From positions 1 through 43,432 of the forward strand of contig JAKSRY010000020.1 in the NCBI GenBank assembly GCA_024403415.1: a stretch of 43,432 nucleotides of DNA, given 5' to 3'. Below, piece after piece: positions 25,261 to 34,083 of this stretch. Both the position numbers and the translations under genes were made by a program. Below the pieces are notes generated by a model, which was not told where the DNA came from, did no database searches, and worked only from the letters and a program-made list of their open reading frames with translations. The DNA comes from Lachnospiraceae bacterium (GTDB taxonomy: Bacteria > Bacillota > Clostridia > Lachnospirales > Lachnospiraceae). Every line of letters begins with the position of its first letter. Within the stretch, counting starts at the first letter, position 1.

Positions 25261-25308
25261 TGATAAAATTAAGGAAACTAGAAAACAAAAACTAGTTTCC
25301 TTAATTTT
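25261..25308 (+). promoter_or_regulatory. extended -10 promoter with 17-bp inverted-repeat operator
   Basis: TGATAAAAT (25261-25269) is an extended -10. A 17-bp perfect inverted repeat (25265-25281 with 25292-25308) begins inside it and covers the expected start near 25276. Its core ACTAG/CTAGT and the AAACTAGTTT palindrome resemble TetR-family operators. The dyad would also form a terminator-like hairpin in RNA with a T-rich tail, so attenuation is an alternative. Confidence 0.55.
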
Positions 25309-25350
25309 TATATTTTGTTTTTGATAATTCGGAAGGAATAATTAAATCAT

Positions 25351-25953
25351 ATGGCTAAACCGATTACACCACCTGAAGTTATCAGGGAAAAGATAATGGA
25401 AGTTGCTATAGATGAATTCAATGAAAAAGGCTTAAAGTTCACAATGGATGACATTGCAACAAGGCTTTCAATGAGTAAGAAAACTTTGTACAGAGCCTTT
25501 GCAGACAAGAATGAGCTGTTTATTGGCATGGTTGATTTTTATTTTGCAGCAGTTAAAGAAAGCGAACGAAAAATACTCGACGATGATGAGATGCCAATTC
25601 TTGAAAAAATCCGAAGGGTACTTATCGTACAACCCGAAAAATTCAGCAGAATTGATTTAAGACAGCTCTTATCGCTTAAAGAAAAATATCCTGAAACATA
25701 TCAGATGGTGGCTAGAAGAATTGAGGGTGACTGGGAGCCGACAATCAGACTTATCGAAAAGGGAATGGAAGCCGGTGTTATCAGAAAAATAAGTATTCCC
25801 GTGTTAAAGGGCATTGTTGAAGGGACTATGGAACACTTCTTAACAGGAGATATGCTTATAAAAGAGAATATTACCTATCCTGAAGCGCTTGAAAAAATGA
25901 TGGATATTGTAATGGTTGGAATAACTAATGGAGGTGGCAGACTTGATGGATAA
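25351..25953 (+). CDS. TetR/AcrR-family transcriptional regulator
   Basis: 200 aa. The N-terminal helix-turn-helix domain (about residues 9-55, FTMDDIATRLSMSKKTLYRAFADKN) is typical of TetR repressors; the C-terminal 140 residues form a helical ligand-binding domain without known specificity. The promoter before it carries a large dyad, suggesting autorepression. The stop codon overlaps the GH2 start by 8 nt (ATGGATAA), so regulator and enzyme are translationally coupled. The natural inducer would be a substrate or product of the downstream sugar enzymes. Confidence 0.88.
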   Translation: MAKPITPPEVIREKIMEVAIDEFNEKGLKFTMDDIATRLSMSKKTLYRAFADKNELFIGMVDFYFAAVKESERKILDDDEMPILEKIRRVLIVQPEKFSRIDLRQLLSLKEKYPETYQMVARRIEGDWEPTIRLIEKGMEAGVIRKISIPVLKGIVEGTMEHFLTGDMLIKENITYPEALEKMMDIVMVGITNGGGRLDG

Positions 25954-28489
25954 TAAATACAGAAAAACAGAATATATCAATAAAGGCTGGACTTTTCATT
26001 TTGACAAGAATCCTGAAGGTATAGAGAAAACTGTAAGTGACAAAAAAACTGCATGTGACGAAAAGACTGTAAGTGACAAGAATCCCGAATGTATAGAGAA
26101 AACTGTAAGTGACAAGAAAACTGCATGTGACGAAAAAACTGTAAGTGAAGAGAAACGTCCGGTGGATATTCCTCACAGCTTTAATGATCTTACAATGAAC
26201 TATTGTAATGAAAAGGACTATCAGGCTGTTGGAATATATGAAAAAATAATTCCATACAGTGAAGCATATGATGGAAAAAAGGTTGTACTTACAATTGACG
26301 GTGCAGCCCATGAATCAGTGCTTAGTGTTAATGGCAAAGCATTTGAACCGCACAGATGTGGATATACAGCGGCTTCCTATGATATATCTCCATATCTTGT
26401 TAAAGATTCGGACAATGTTGTTTCAATAAAAGTAGACAGTCGTGAAATCTTAAACCAGCCTCCTTTTGGAAAAGTTATTGATTACATGACTTATGGCGGT
26501 ATTTACAGAGATGTTTACATAACAACGAAGAACAGAACAAATATCGCTGATGCATATATTTATACAGATGATATTGACTATGCAAAAAACGTAGTAAAAG
26601 TTGGATATGAGATAACATTAGATAATGAAAAAGATATAGAAAAGAATAAATATGCAGTTAACATAACTGTAAGAGAGGGCGGCGCATTAATAACGCCGAA
26701 GGAGACTGACAAAATATTAACTCAGAAAGAAATATCTGTTGATGAAAAGACTATAAGCGGAAGCTTTGAAGTAACCGGCATTAAATTGTGGGACATCGAT
26801 AATCCTAATTTGTATCAGGTTTGTATATCTTTGTCAGAAGAGAATGAAGTAATCGATCAGATGGGGCTTGAGACAGGCTTCAGAATTCAGGAATTCAAAA
26901 AGGATGGTTTTTATCTGAATGGTAAGAAGATAAAGCTGATTGGATTAAACAGACATCAAAGTTATCCATATATCGGATATGCGATGCCAAAGAGAGGACA
27001 GATAACGGACGCGAATATCCTAAAGAAGGAGCTTGGCGTGAATGCAGTAAGAACCTCGCATTATCCGCAGCACCATGAATTTATAAGAGAGTGTGACAGG
27101 CTTGGTCTTCTGGTGTTCACGGAGATTCCGGGATGGCAGCATATCGGAGATGAGGAATGGAAAAAGATAGCCATTAAGAATGTAGAAGACATGGTGATTC
27201 AATACAGGAATCATCCTTCAATCATTCTTTGGGGAGTCAGAATAAATGAGTCGGTTGATGATGATGAATTTTATTCAAGAACAAATGAGGCTGCGCACAA
27301 GCTTGATAAGAAGCGTCAGACCTCGGGCGTCAGATATCTTCAAAAGAGCAGCCTGCTTGAGGATGTGTATGCATATAATGACTTCGTGCATAACGGTAAG
27401 AATCAGGGTGTCGATCCGAAGAAGAAGGTTACCTCAGATTCAGAGAAACCGTATCTCGTTTCAGAATTTAATGGTCATATGTTCCCAACAAAATCCTGGG
27501 ATTCGGAGGAACACAGACTGGAGCATGCTTTAAGACACTGCAATGTCATCGACGAGGTTTATAAGCAGGAAGATATAGCGGGTGCCTTTGGCTGGTGTAT
27601 GTTTGATTATAATACGCATAAGGATTTTGGAAGCGGAGACAGAATCTGTTATCACGGAGTAATGGATTTTTTCAGGAATCCGAAGATGGCAGCTTATGTA
27701 TATGCTACTCAGTTAAAGTCTGATGACGTGTTTGAGATATCATCATCGATGGACATAGGTGAGCACCCGGCGTGTAATTTAAGTCAGGTATATGCTTTTA
27801 CAAATGCTGACAGCGTAAGAGTATATAAAAATGATGAGTATGTGAGGGAATATACGAGAGATGACAGCCCATATAAAAATATGCCGAATCCTCCGATTCT
27901 TATAAATGACTTCATAGGTGAATTGCTGGAGAAGCATGAAAAATATCCACACAAAAAGGCAGAGGCCATTAAGGAAGTGATGCTGGCAATTCAAAGATAC
28001 GGACAGAATTCTCTGCCGCTTAAATATAAACTAAAGATGGCAAAGCTGATGCTCTTTGAACATCTGACACTGGCAGACGGATACGATCTGTACGGTAAAT
28101 ATGTTGCTGATTGGGGAGGAGAGGTTACAACATACAAATTCGAAGCTGTTAAGGATGGAAAAGTTGTTAAGACCATATTGAAAACCCCTTCTGAAAAGGT
28201 AAGTCTTGAGATAGAAAGTGATACCGCAATTCTTCATGAAGAAGAAACCTATGATGTGGCATCGGTAAGAATTAAGGCCAAGGATCAAAACGGAAATGTA
28301 TTGCCATATTTCAATGAAGTTTTGAATATCAGGACGGAAGGACCTGTTGAAATTCTTGGACCGGATGCCATTACACTTCCGGGCGGTATGGGAGGCTGCT
28401 TCGTAAGAACTGTTGGAAAAACAGGGGAAGGTGAAGTGATAATAGAGCACCGGGGAGTTGAATACAGGACAAAAATCTCTGTTATATAA
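25946..28489 (+). CDS. glycoside hydrolase family 2 enzyme (beta-galactosidase/glucuronidase type)
   Basis: 847 aa from ATG 25946, which has GGAGGTG 9 nt upstream; an in-frame ATG at 25928 is also possible. Domains in order are a beta-sandwich sugar-binding domain, an immunoglobulin-like domain, a TIM barrel, and beta-rich C-terminal domains. The acid/base Glu435 is in WGVRINES and the nucleophile Glu507 in LVSEFNGH. No signal peptide, so it acts inside the cell. Residues 26-73 are four copies of a 12-residue repeat (see the repeat entry) inserted ahead of the conserved DIPHSFND. Exact beta-glycoside substrate is not determinable; the neighbours favour galactosides. Confidence 0.88.
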   Translation: MDNKYRKTEYINKGWTFHFDKNPEGIEKTVSDKKTACDEKTVSDKNPECIEKTVSDKKTACDEKTVSEEKRPVDIPHSFNDLTMNYCNEKDYQAVGIYEKIIPYSEAYDGKKVVLTIDGAAHESVLSVNGKAFEPHRCGYTAASYDISPYLVKDSDNVVSIKVDSREILNQPPFGKVIDYMTYGGIYRDVYITTKNRTNIADAYIYTDDIDYAKNVVKVGYEITLDNEKDIEKNKYAVNITVREGGALITPKETDKILTQKEISVDEKTISGSFEVTGIKLWDIDNPNLYQVCISLSEENEVIDQMGLETGFRIQEFKKDGFYLNGKKIKLIGLNRHQSYPYIGYAMPKRGQITDANILKKELGVNAVRTSHYPQHHEFIRECDRLGLLVFTEIPGWQHIGDEEWKKIAIKNVEDMVIQYRNHPSIILWGVRINESVDDDEFYSRTNEAAHKLDKKRQTSGVRYLQKSSLLEDVYAYNDFVHNGKNQGVDPKKKVTSDSEKPYLVSEFNGHMFPTKSWDSEEHRLEHALRHCNVIDEVYKQEDIAGAFGWCMFDYNTHKDFGSGDRICYHGVMDFFRNPKMAAYVYATQLKSDDVFEISSSMDIGEHPACNLSQVYAFTNADSVRVYKNDEYVREYTRDDSPYKNMPNPPILINDFIGELLEKHEKYPHKKAEAIKEVMLAIQRYGQNSLPLKYKLKMAKLMLFEHLTLADGYDLYGKYVADWGGEVTTYKFEAVKDGKVVKTILKTPSEKVSLEIESDTAILHEEETYDVASVRIKAKDQNGNVLPYFNEVLNIRTEGPVEILGPDAITLPGGMGGCFVRTVGKTGEGEVIIEHRGVEYRTKISVI
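26021..26164 (+). repeat. in-frame 36-bp repeat, four copies, inside the GH2 gene
   Basis: The units encode IEKTVSDKKTAC, DEKTVSDKNPEC, IEKTVSDKKTAC and DEKTVSEEKRPV. They group into a 72-bp pair repeated twice; copies 1 and 3 differ at a single base. All remain in frame. The segment is Lys/Asp/Glu-rich and lies in a position where GH2 proteins normally have a short loop, so it is an insertion and not part of the fold. Confidence 0.9.
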
Positions 28490-28690
28490 AAGATAGGTGA
28501 TCGCATACATTTATCCTTTCAAAACCGGAGAAATCAAGAAAATGTAAGGAAATGGAAAATATAAGAAAACATAAGATAACGTAAAAATAGGAAAAATATA
28601 AATCATTATCAATAAGAAATAGGAAAGGAAAAGATAATCCAAAATCCTGAATTGATTAAATGGGATAACCGGATTACAGGGGCAATGAAA

Positions 28691-30106
28691 ATGGAAGAAA
28701 AGAGAAGGCTTTCGGGAAAAGAAAAATTTGCATTTGGAATTGGTGCGGTAGGAAAAGATATGGTATATATGCTCTCAGCCAGCTATGTACTCTATTATTT
28801 CCAGGATATACTTGGAGTAAGCGCCTGGGCAATGGGCGTCATTCTTCTGGTAGCAAGAATATTTGATGCATTTAACGATCCGATTATGGGAGTGATTGTA
28901 GCAAAAACCAAATCAAGATGGGGAAAATTCAGACCCTGGCTTTTTATCGGAACTGTTACTAATGCAGTAGTTTTGGTTCTTATGTTCTCAGCTCCTCCGA
29001 CTTTGTCAGGTGGCGGACTTGTTGCGTATGCAGCTGTGACCTACATTCTTTGGGGAACAACCTACACCATTATGGATATTCCGTTCTGGTCAATGATACC
29101 GGCTTTTACCGATGGGGGAAAAGAAAGAGAAAAGATGTCTGCACTTGGAAGAAGCTGCGCCGGAGTTGGATCTGCACTTATCACCGTCGTTACGGTAATA
29201 GCTGTAGCTGCTTTAGGTAAAATGATTGCAGGTGCTGATGCTGCATCCAAAGAGATAGAGAGAGTAGGTTTTAAATATTTTTCTATAGGAGTTGCTATTC
29301 TTTTCGTAGTATTTATAGTGATTACATGTCTGTGCCTTAAAGAAAAGTCTACAGTATCAATGGAAACTGCTTCTGTTAAAGATATGTTCAGGGCCCTGCT
29401 TAAGAATGATCAGGCAATGGTAACCGTTCTCACTGTTGTAATAGTTAATTCAGCAATATATATTACTTCAAATCTTCTTATATATTTCTTCAAATATGAT
29501 GTTGCAGGTGATGCATGGAGAGATAATTATACACTTTTTAATACCTTCGGCGGAGCGGTTCAGATTCTTTCGATGATGATTCTGTTTCCATTATTGAGAA
29601 AGGCTGCTTCAACCTTGAAGATTTTCTTTATAAGTGTTTTAAGCTGTATTGCAGGACTTACACTTCTGCTTGGATTTACACTTATTGGAAATGGTGCAAT
29701 GTGGCAGTTCCTTATCGCAGGTTTCTTTGTTTTTGCAGGCTTTGGTATGTTTAATGTAGCACTTACCATTTTCCTTGCAGATACGGTTGATTATGGTGAG
29801 TACAAAAATAGAAGAAGAGATGAAAGCGTCATATTCTCGATGCAGACATTTGTTGTTAAGCTTGCATCAGGAATTGCAGCATTTATTGCATCAATTTGTC
29901 TCAGTATCTTCAGTATAAGCTCAGATGAAAACGCAGTTGCATCCGTATCATCCGGTTCGGTAATCGGACTTCGAATGACAATGACGGTTATTCCGCTTGT
30001 GCTGCTTGTAATCGCTGTATTTATTTTTAAGAACAAATATAAACTTAATGAGAGCAGACTGGCTGAAATTAGTGATGAACTTAAGTCAAGAGCAGCCACT
30101 AAGTAA
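28691..30106 (+). CDS. GPH-family sugar:cation symporter (MelB/YicJ-type MFS)
   Basis: 471 aa from ATG 28691 with AGGGG 8 nt upstream; an in-frame TTG at 28652 and the ATG at 28685 are less likely. About 12 membrane segments. FDAFNDPIMGVIVAKTKSRWGKFRPW carries the cation-binding Asp and basic loop of glycoside-pentoside-hexuronide symporters. It should import oligosaccharides or glycosides with Na+ or H+ for the enzymes on either side. The 200-bp gap upstream has no promoter I trust, so it is probably part of the TetR-GH2 operon. Confidence 0.9.
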   Translation: MEEKRRLSGKEKFAFGIGAVGKDMVYMLSASYVLYYFQDILGVSAWAMGVILLVARIFDAFNDPIMGVIVAKTKSRWGKFRPWLFIGTVTNAVVLVLMFSAPPTLSGGGLVAYAAVTYILWGTTYTIMDIPFWSMIPAFTDGGKEREKMSALGRSCAGVGSALITVVTVIAVAALGKMIAGADAASKEIERVGFKYFSIGVAILFVVFIVITCLCLKEKSTVSMETASVKDMFRALLKNDQAMVTVLTVVIVNSAIYITSNLLIYFFKYDVAGDAWRDNYTLFNTFGGAVQILSMMILFPLLRKAASTLKIFFISVLSCIAGLTLLLGFTLIGNGAMWQFLIAGFFVFAGFGMFNVALTIFLADTVDYGEYKNRRRDESVIFSMQTFVVKLASGIAAFIASICLSIFSISSDENAVASVSSGSVIGLRMTMTVIPLVLLVIAVFIFKNKYKLNESRLAEISDELKSRAATK

Positions 30107-30171
30107 AAGAGGCATATGGAGTCTCAAAACATCGGCGAGAGAGACTGGGAGAGAATAAATAAATAAAGTAC

Positions 30172-30276
30172 CAGTGTGAATAATTATAAATGAAGGTGTG
30201 AAGTGACAGTGTGAATAATTATAAATGAAGGTATAAAGAGCCGGTGTTAGTAATTATAAGTGCAGATTGGAAAATC
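30172..30276. repeat. 35-bp direct repeat, three copies
   Basis: Units start at 30172, 30207 and 30242. The first 26 bp of units 1 and 2 (CAGTGTGAATAATTATAAAT, then GAAGGT) are identical; unit 3 is degenerate. The array fills the 200-bp gap between the symporter gene and the alpha-galactosidase gene. It is not coding. Regularly spaced repeats before a gene could be regulator sites or simple expansion. Confidence 0.85.
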
Positions 30277-30306
30277 GGTATGACGGAATGATTGTAGGGG
30301 CGGAAA

Positions 30307-32676
30307 ATGATTAGAAGAGTTAAAAATACATTCTTTTTGGAAACTGAAAATACATCATATATATTTGGAATAATGGAATCGGGACAGCCTGAACATATGT
30401 ATTATGGAAAACGAATCAGGTTGGATGATTCGGTGCTGGACCGAATTGGTGATGAAGTCATAAGAAGTATGACCGAAAAAAGGACTACCATTCCGGGGAA
30501 CAGTATCTCTTATTCAAAGGAATTCCCTAAGGTTATTTTGGAAGATACCTGCCTTGAATTCTCATCATATGGCAAGGGGGATATCAGGGAACCATTCGTA
30601 GAACTGACTTTTGAAGATGGTTCAAGAACATGTGATTTTCTTTTTGAAGATGCCGTTATCACAGATGGTTTATTGCCGATGGAGAGTGAACTTCCGGGTG
30701 TGATATGCGACGATGAACTCAAGGATTCTGTACAGACTATTACCGTTTCTTTTAAGGAAAAGAATAAAAATATAAAGCTTCTACTCTATTATACTGTGCT
30801 TGAAAAATGTGACACTATTGTCAGAAAAGCAAAACTTGTAAACGAAGGAACACAGAAGATTACAGTCAATCGTCTTATGAGTCAGCAGATTGATTTTGAC
30901 TCAAAAGGAATGGTTATAACGAATTTTACGGGCCATTGGGCTAAAGAAATGAATCGGAATGATCATACATTAAATTCAGGTAAATTCGTTAACAGTACAA
31001 TCGCGGGAATATCTTCCAACAGAGCCAATCCGTTCATGATGTTATCAAAACCGGATACAACGGAGGAATACGGAGAATGCTACGGCGTTAATCTTATCTA
31101 CAGCGGAAACCATTATGCCGCTGTTGAAGTTAACGGACATGAAAAGACAAGATTTGTTCAGGGAATCAATCCGTCTATGTTTGCGTGGAATCTTATGCCC
31201 GGTGAAAGCTTTGAAAGTCCGCAGGCAGTGAGCATATTTTCATCAAAGGGTTTTGGTGGAATGAGCGAAAAGATGCATATCTTTGTGCAGGAGCATGTTG
31301 TACGCGGAACGTGGAAGAAGAAGGAAAGGCCGGTTCTTTTAAATAGCTGGGAGGCTTCATATTTTAAGTTCACGGAGCACTCGCTTTTGAAACTTGCCAA
31401 GAAGGCAGCGCAGACAGGGATAGAACTTTTTGTCATGGATGATGGCTGGTTTGGAAAGAGAAATGATGATAATTCCTCGCTTGGCGACTGGGAGGTTAAT
31501 AAAGATAAACTTCCCGGAGGACTTGAACATCTGTCAAAAGAGATAAATAAGCTTGGAATGAAGTTCGGAATCTGGGTGGAACCTGAAATGATAAACGAGG
31601 ATTCCAAGTTGTATAGAAAACATCCTGAATATGCGGTACAGATTCCCGGCAGGGAGAATTCTTTGGGAAGAAATCAGATGCTTCTTGACCTTACACAAAC
31701 TAAGGTGCAGGATTTTATTATTTCAAAGATGAAGGAAGTATTTTCGTCAGGAAATATCTCATATGTTAAATGGGACATGAACCGAATCTTTTCGGATGCA
31801 TATTCAGAAGGACTCTCACCGGACTTGCAGGGGGAATTTTTCCATAGATACATTCTTGGATTATATCGTGTGCTCAAAGAACTGACAGAGGCATTCCCGG
31901 AAATTTTGTTTGAAGCCTGTGCATCAGGTGGATGCAGATTTGACCTTGGAATGTTAAGCTTCATGCCACAGGTATGGGCCAGTGACAATACTGATGCCTC
32001 CTGCAGAATGAAAATTCAGGAGGGCCTGAGTTATGGATATCCGCAGTCTGTTATAGGTGCACATGTAAGCGCATCACCTAATCATCAGACATTGAGAAGA
32101 ACACCGCTCGACACACGTTTTAATGTTGCGGCCTTTGGAATTCTGGGATACGAGCTTAACTTAACAGACCTTAAGAAGGATGATCTTGAAGAAATCAAAA
32201 GACAGATATCTTTGTACAAAAAATACAGAAAACTGTTTCAGTTCGGAAGACTTAAAAGGTTGGGTGAAGGAAAAGTTTGTGTTGTAGATGAGACGAAGAC
32301 AAAAGCGGCAGCACTTTTGTACCATGACCTTGCAAAAGCAAATACAATATATGACAGATTCATGGTTACGGGGTTGGATGAAGAAAGAATATACCATTTT
32401 TACAACCTGCGTAAAAAGTATAATATCAAGGACTTCGGAGACCTTGTAAATACAGTTGCACCTATACATATAAAACCTGATTCTGTTATCCAGAGCATTG
32501 CTGCCAAGGCAATTAAGATGGATGGAGAGGCAGAGGATTACAAACTGCCGGGTTCTGTGCTGATGAATTCGGGAGTGAAACTTAGTCCTGCATACGGGGC
32601 AACGGGCTACGATGACAATACGAGACTGTATAAGGATTTTGAGTCCAGATTATATTTTATGGAAGAGGATAAATAA
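30307..32676 (+). CDS. alpha-galactosidase, glycoside hydrolase family 36
   Basis: 789 aa. It hydrolyses terminal alpha-1,6-galactose from raffinose-family sugars or melibiose. FVMDDGWFGKRNDDNSSLGD and KFGIWVEPEMINEDS are GH36 signatures; KWDMNR contains the nucleophile Asp490 and ASDNTD the acid/base Asp560. ACASGGCRFDLGML and GAHVSASPNHQT are also conserved. No signal peptide. GGGGCGG precedes the ATG. The symporter, GH2 and GH36 together form an intracellular galactoside-degradation locus. No terminator is seen after it. Confidence 0.95.
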   Translation: MIRRVKNTFFLETENTSYIFGIMESGQPEHMYYGKRIRLDDSVLDRIGDEVIRSMTEKRTTIPGNSISYSKEFPKVILEDTCLEFSSYGKGDIREPFVELTFEDGSRTCDFLFEDAVITDGLLPMESELPGVICDDELKDSVQTITVSFKEKNKNIKLLLYYTVLEKCDTIVRKAKLVNEGTQKITVNRLMSQQIDFDSKGMVITNFTGHWAKEMNRNDHTLNSGKFVNSTIAGISSNRANPFMMLSKPDTTEEYGECYGVNLIYSGNHYAAVEVNGHEKTRFVQGINPSMFAWNLMPGESFESPQAVSIFSSKGFGGMSEKMHIFVQEHVVRGTWKKKERPVLLNSWEASYFKFTEHSLLKLAKKAAQTGIELFVMDDGWFGKRNDDNSSLGDWEVNKDKLPGGLEHLSKEINKLGMKFGIWVEPEMINEDSKLYRKHPEYAVQIPGRENSLGRNQMLLDLTQTKVQDFIISKMKEVFSSGNISYVKWDMNRIFSDAYSEGLSPDLQGEFFHRYILGLYRVLKELTEAFPEILFEACASGGCRFDLGMLSFMPQVWASDNTDASCRMKIQEGLSYGYPQSVIGAHVSASPNHQTLRRTPLDTRFNVAAFGILGYELNLTDLKKDDLEEIKRQISLYKKYRKLFQFGRLKRLGEGKVCVVDETKTKAAALLYHDLAKANTIYDRFMVTGLDEERIYHFYNLRKKYNIKDFGDLVNTVAPIHIKPDSVIQSIAAKAIKMDGEAEDYKLPGSVLMNSGVKLSPAYGATGYDDNTRLYKDFESRLYFMEEDK

Positions 32677-32742
32677 AAAACAGATAAATAAAAAAGAATA
32701 GAGAGTATCTATAGGCGGCATGCGAAAAAGATATATGAATTG

Positions 32743-32771
32743 TTTCAAGTACAAACTTTTCATGTTATAAT
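32743..32771 (+). promoter_or_regulatory. extended -10 promoter of pgeF
   Basis: TGTTATAAT (32763-32771) is a full extended -10, with a weak TTTCAA at 32743-32748 at 17-bp spacing. Confidence 0.55.
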
Positions 32772-32825
32772 TTCGTTGCCGCTTTTATAGTTTGTGACAA
32801 ATGAATTGAGAAAGAGTGAAGATAA

Positions 32826-33611
32826 TTGAGCGAAAGTAATGTATCACAAATTCCTGATTATTATCATATAGATGAACTTGAAAAGACAGGCCTCGTGAAG
32901 ACTGTTTACTCATCAGTTAATCGTTTTGCGTGGAAGTTTGGAAAAGAAGGATCGCTTGAAAACTGTCGTGATCTGGTGAAGAATTTCGGAATTACCACAG
33001 AAGATATGGTTATGCTGAACCAGACACATACCTCGAAGGTTCGTGTGGTTACGAAAAAAGAGGGCGGGGAGATGGTTACAAGACCGCAGACCGTGGAAGG
33101 TTTTGACGGAATGGTGACCAATGAAAAAGGTCTTTTGCTTGCAACCACTGAGGCAGACTGCGTGCCTGTATATCTGCTGGATCCGGTTAAGAAAGCAATC
33201 GGAATGGTTCACAGCGGATGGCGCGGCACTGCCGGAGAGATAAGCCTTGATGCCGTGAAGGTGATGCAGGAACAATATGGAAGCAATCCGTCAGACATTA
33301 AGGTTGTTATAGGGCCGTGTATATGCAGAAACTGCTATGAGGTTGGCGAAGATCTTCTAAAGAAATTTATGGTTAATTATTCTGAGGAAGAAATCGAGTT
33401 GTTCTTTGTTTACAGAAGAACGGAGAACGGGGTACGAAAGTTCTTTCTTGATCTGAAGGAAGCAATATTTATATCCCTTGAAAAAGCAGGGGTGAAGGCA
33501 GAGAATATGTCTGCATTAAATATTTGTACCTTTGAGACTCCTGCAATCGGTTCGTGGAGACGCGACAATCCCAATATGCGGAGTATGGTTACCGGAATAA
33601 TGCTGATTTGA
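32826..33611 (+). CDS. pgeF: peptidoglycan editing factor PgeF (laccase-domain protein)
   Basis: 261 aa from a TTG start with GAGTGAAG upstream. It belongs to the YfiH/YlmD/PgeF family, a Zn enzyme that removes L-Ser-containing precursor errors from peptidoglycan; other reports find adenosine-cleaving or purine-nucleoside activity. LNQTHTSKV, TEADCVPVYLL, GMVHSGWRGT and IGPCICRNCYEV carry the conserved His and Cys ligands. Soluble. Its own promoter precedes it. Confidence 0.9.
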   Translation: MSESNVSQIPDYYHIDELEKTGLVKTVYSSVNRFAWKFGKEGSLENCRDLVKNFGITTEDMVMLNQTHTSKVRVVTKKEGGEMVTRPQTVEGFDGMVTNEKGLLLATTEADCVPVYLLDPVKKAIGMVHSGWRGTAGEISLDAVKVMQEQYGSNPSDIKVVIGPCICRNCYEVGEDLLKKFMVNYSEEEIELFFVYRRTENGVRKFFLDLKEAIFISLEKAGVKAENMSALNICTFETPAIGSWRRDNPNMRSMVTGIMLI

Positions 33612-33690
33612 TAAACGCCAACCAGTGCTGTTACGCACCGGGTGTTGCAGTTTATTTAATAAATATTTTTATCGAAAGAAGGGACGGTTT

Positions 33691-34059
33691 ATGAAAAAAA
33701 GAGTTTATATAATTGTTTCGATGCTGTTAATGGTTATGCTTCTTGCAGCATGTGCTAAAAGCGATGAGCAGGCAAAGGATGAGAATAAAAAGATAACAGT
33801 GTCTGCTTCGGAAGTTGCTGTATTATGTGTTGATGAAAATGGCACACCTATTGAAGGTGTTATGGCTGTGTTCTGCGATGAGGCTACCTGCAGGAATGCA
33901 TATTCAGATCAGGATGGAATCGCCAGAATGGATGAAATGCAGGGACAGGTCGAGGTTCATATTGCAAGGGCTCCTGAAGGGTATGATTTTTCGGATAATA
34001 CTGAAATAATGACGCCCGGTGGGGATAGTATTACTTTTGTTCTGACTAAGACTAAATAG
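33691..34059 (+). CDS. small lipoprotein with a carboxypeptidase-regulatory/Cna-B-like domain
   Basis: 122 aa from ATG 33691 (AAGAAGGGA upstream); the in-frame ATG at 33625 is upstream of that ribosome site. A lipobox LLAAC places the lipidated Cys at residue 21. The mature part has VLCVDENGTPIEGVMAVFC and AYSDQDGIARM, a pattern seen in carboxypeptidase-regulatory-like and Cna-B-like beta-sandwich folds. It lies 24 bp before the permease gene, so the two are probably cotranscribed; a joint role at the membrane is inference. Confidence 0.7.
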   Translation: MKKRVYIIVSMLLMVMLLAACAKSDEQAKDENKKITVSASEVAVLCVDENGTPIEGVMAVFCDEATCRNAYSDQDGIARMDEMQGQVEVHIARAPEGYDFSDNTEIMTPGGDSITFVLTKTK

Positions 34060-34083
34060 AATAATAAAGGTTCGGAAATATAA

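Noticed and set aside
25265-25308. Ordinary terminator for the upstream small membrane protein gene
   Set aside because: A separate strong terminator already ends that gene at 25196-25234, and this dyad overlaps an extended -10 box directly before the TetR gene, so an operator role is favoured, though a dual role is possible.
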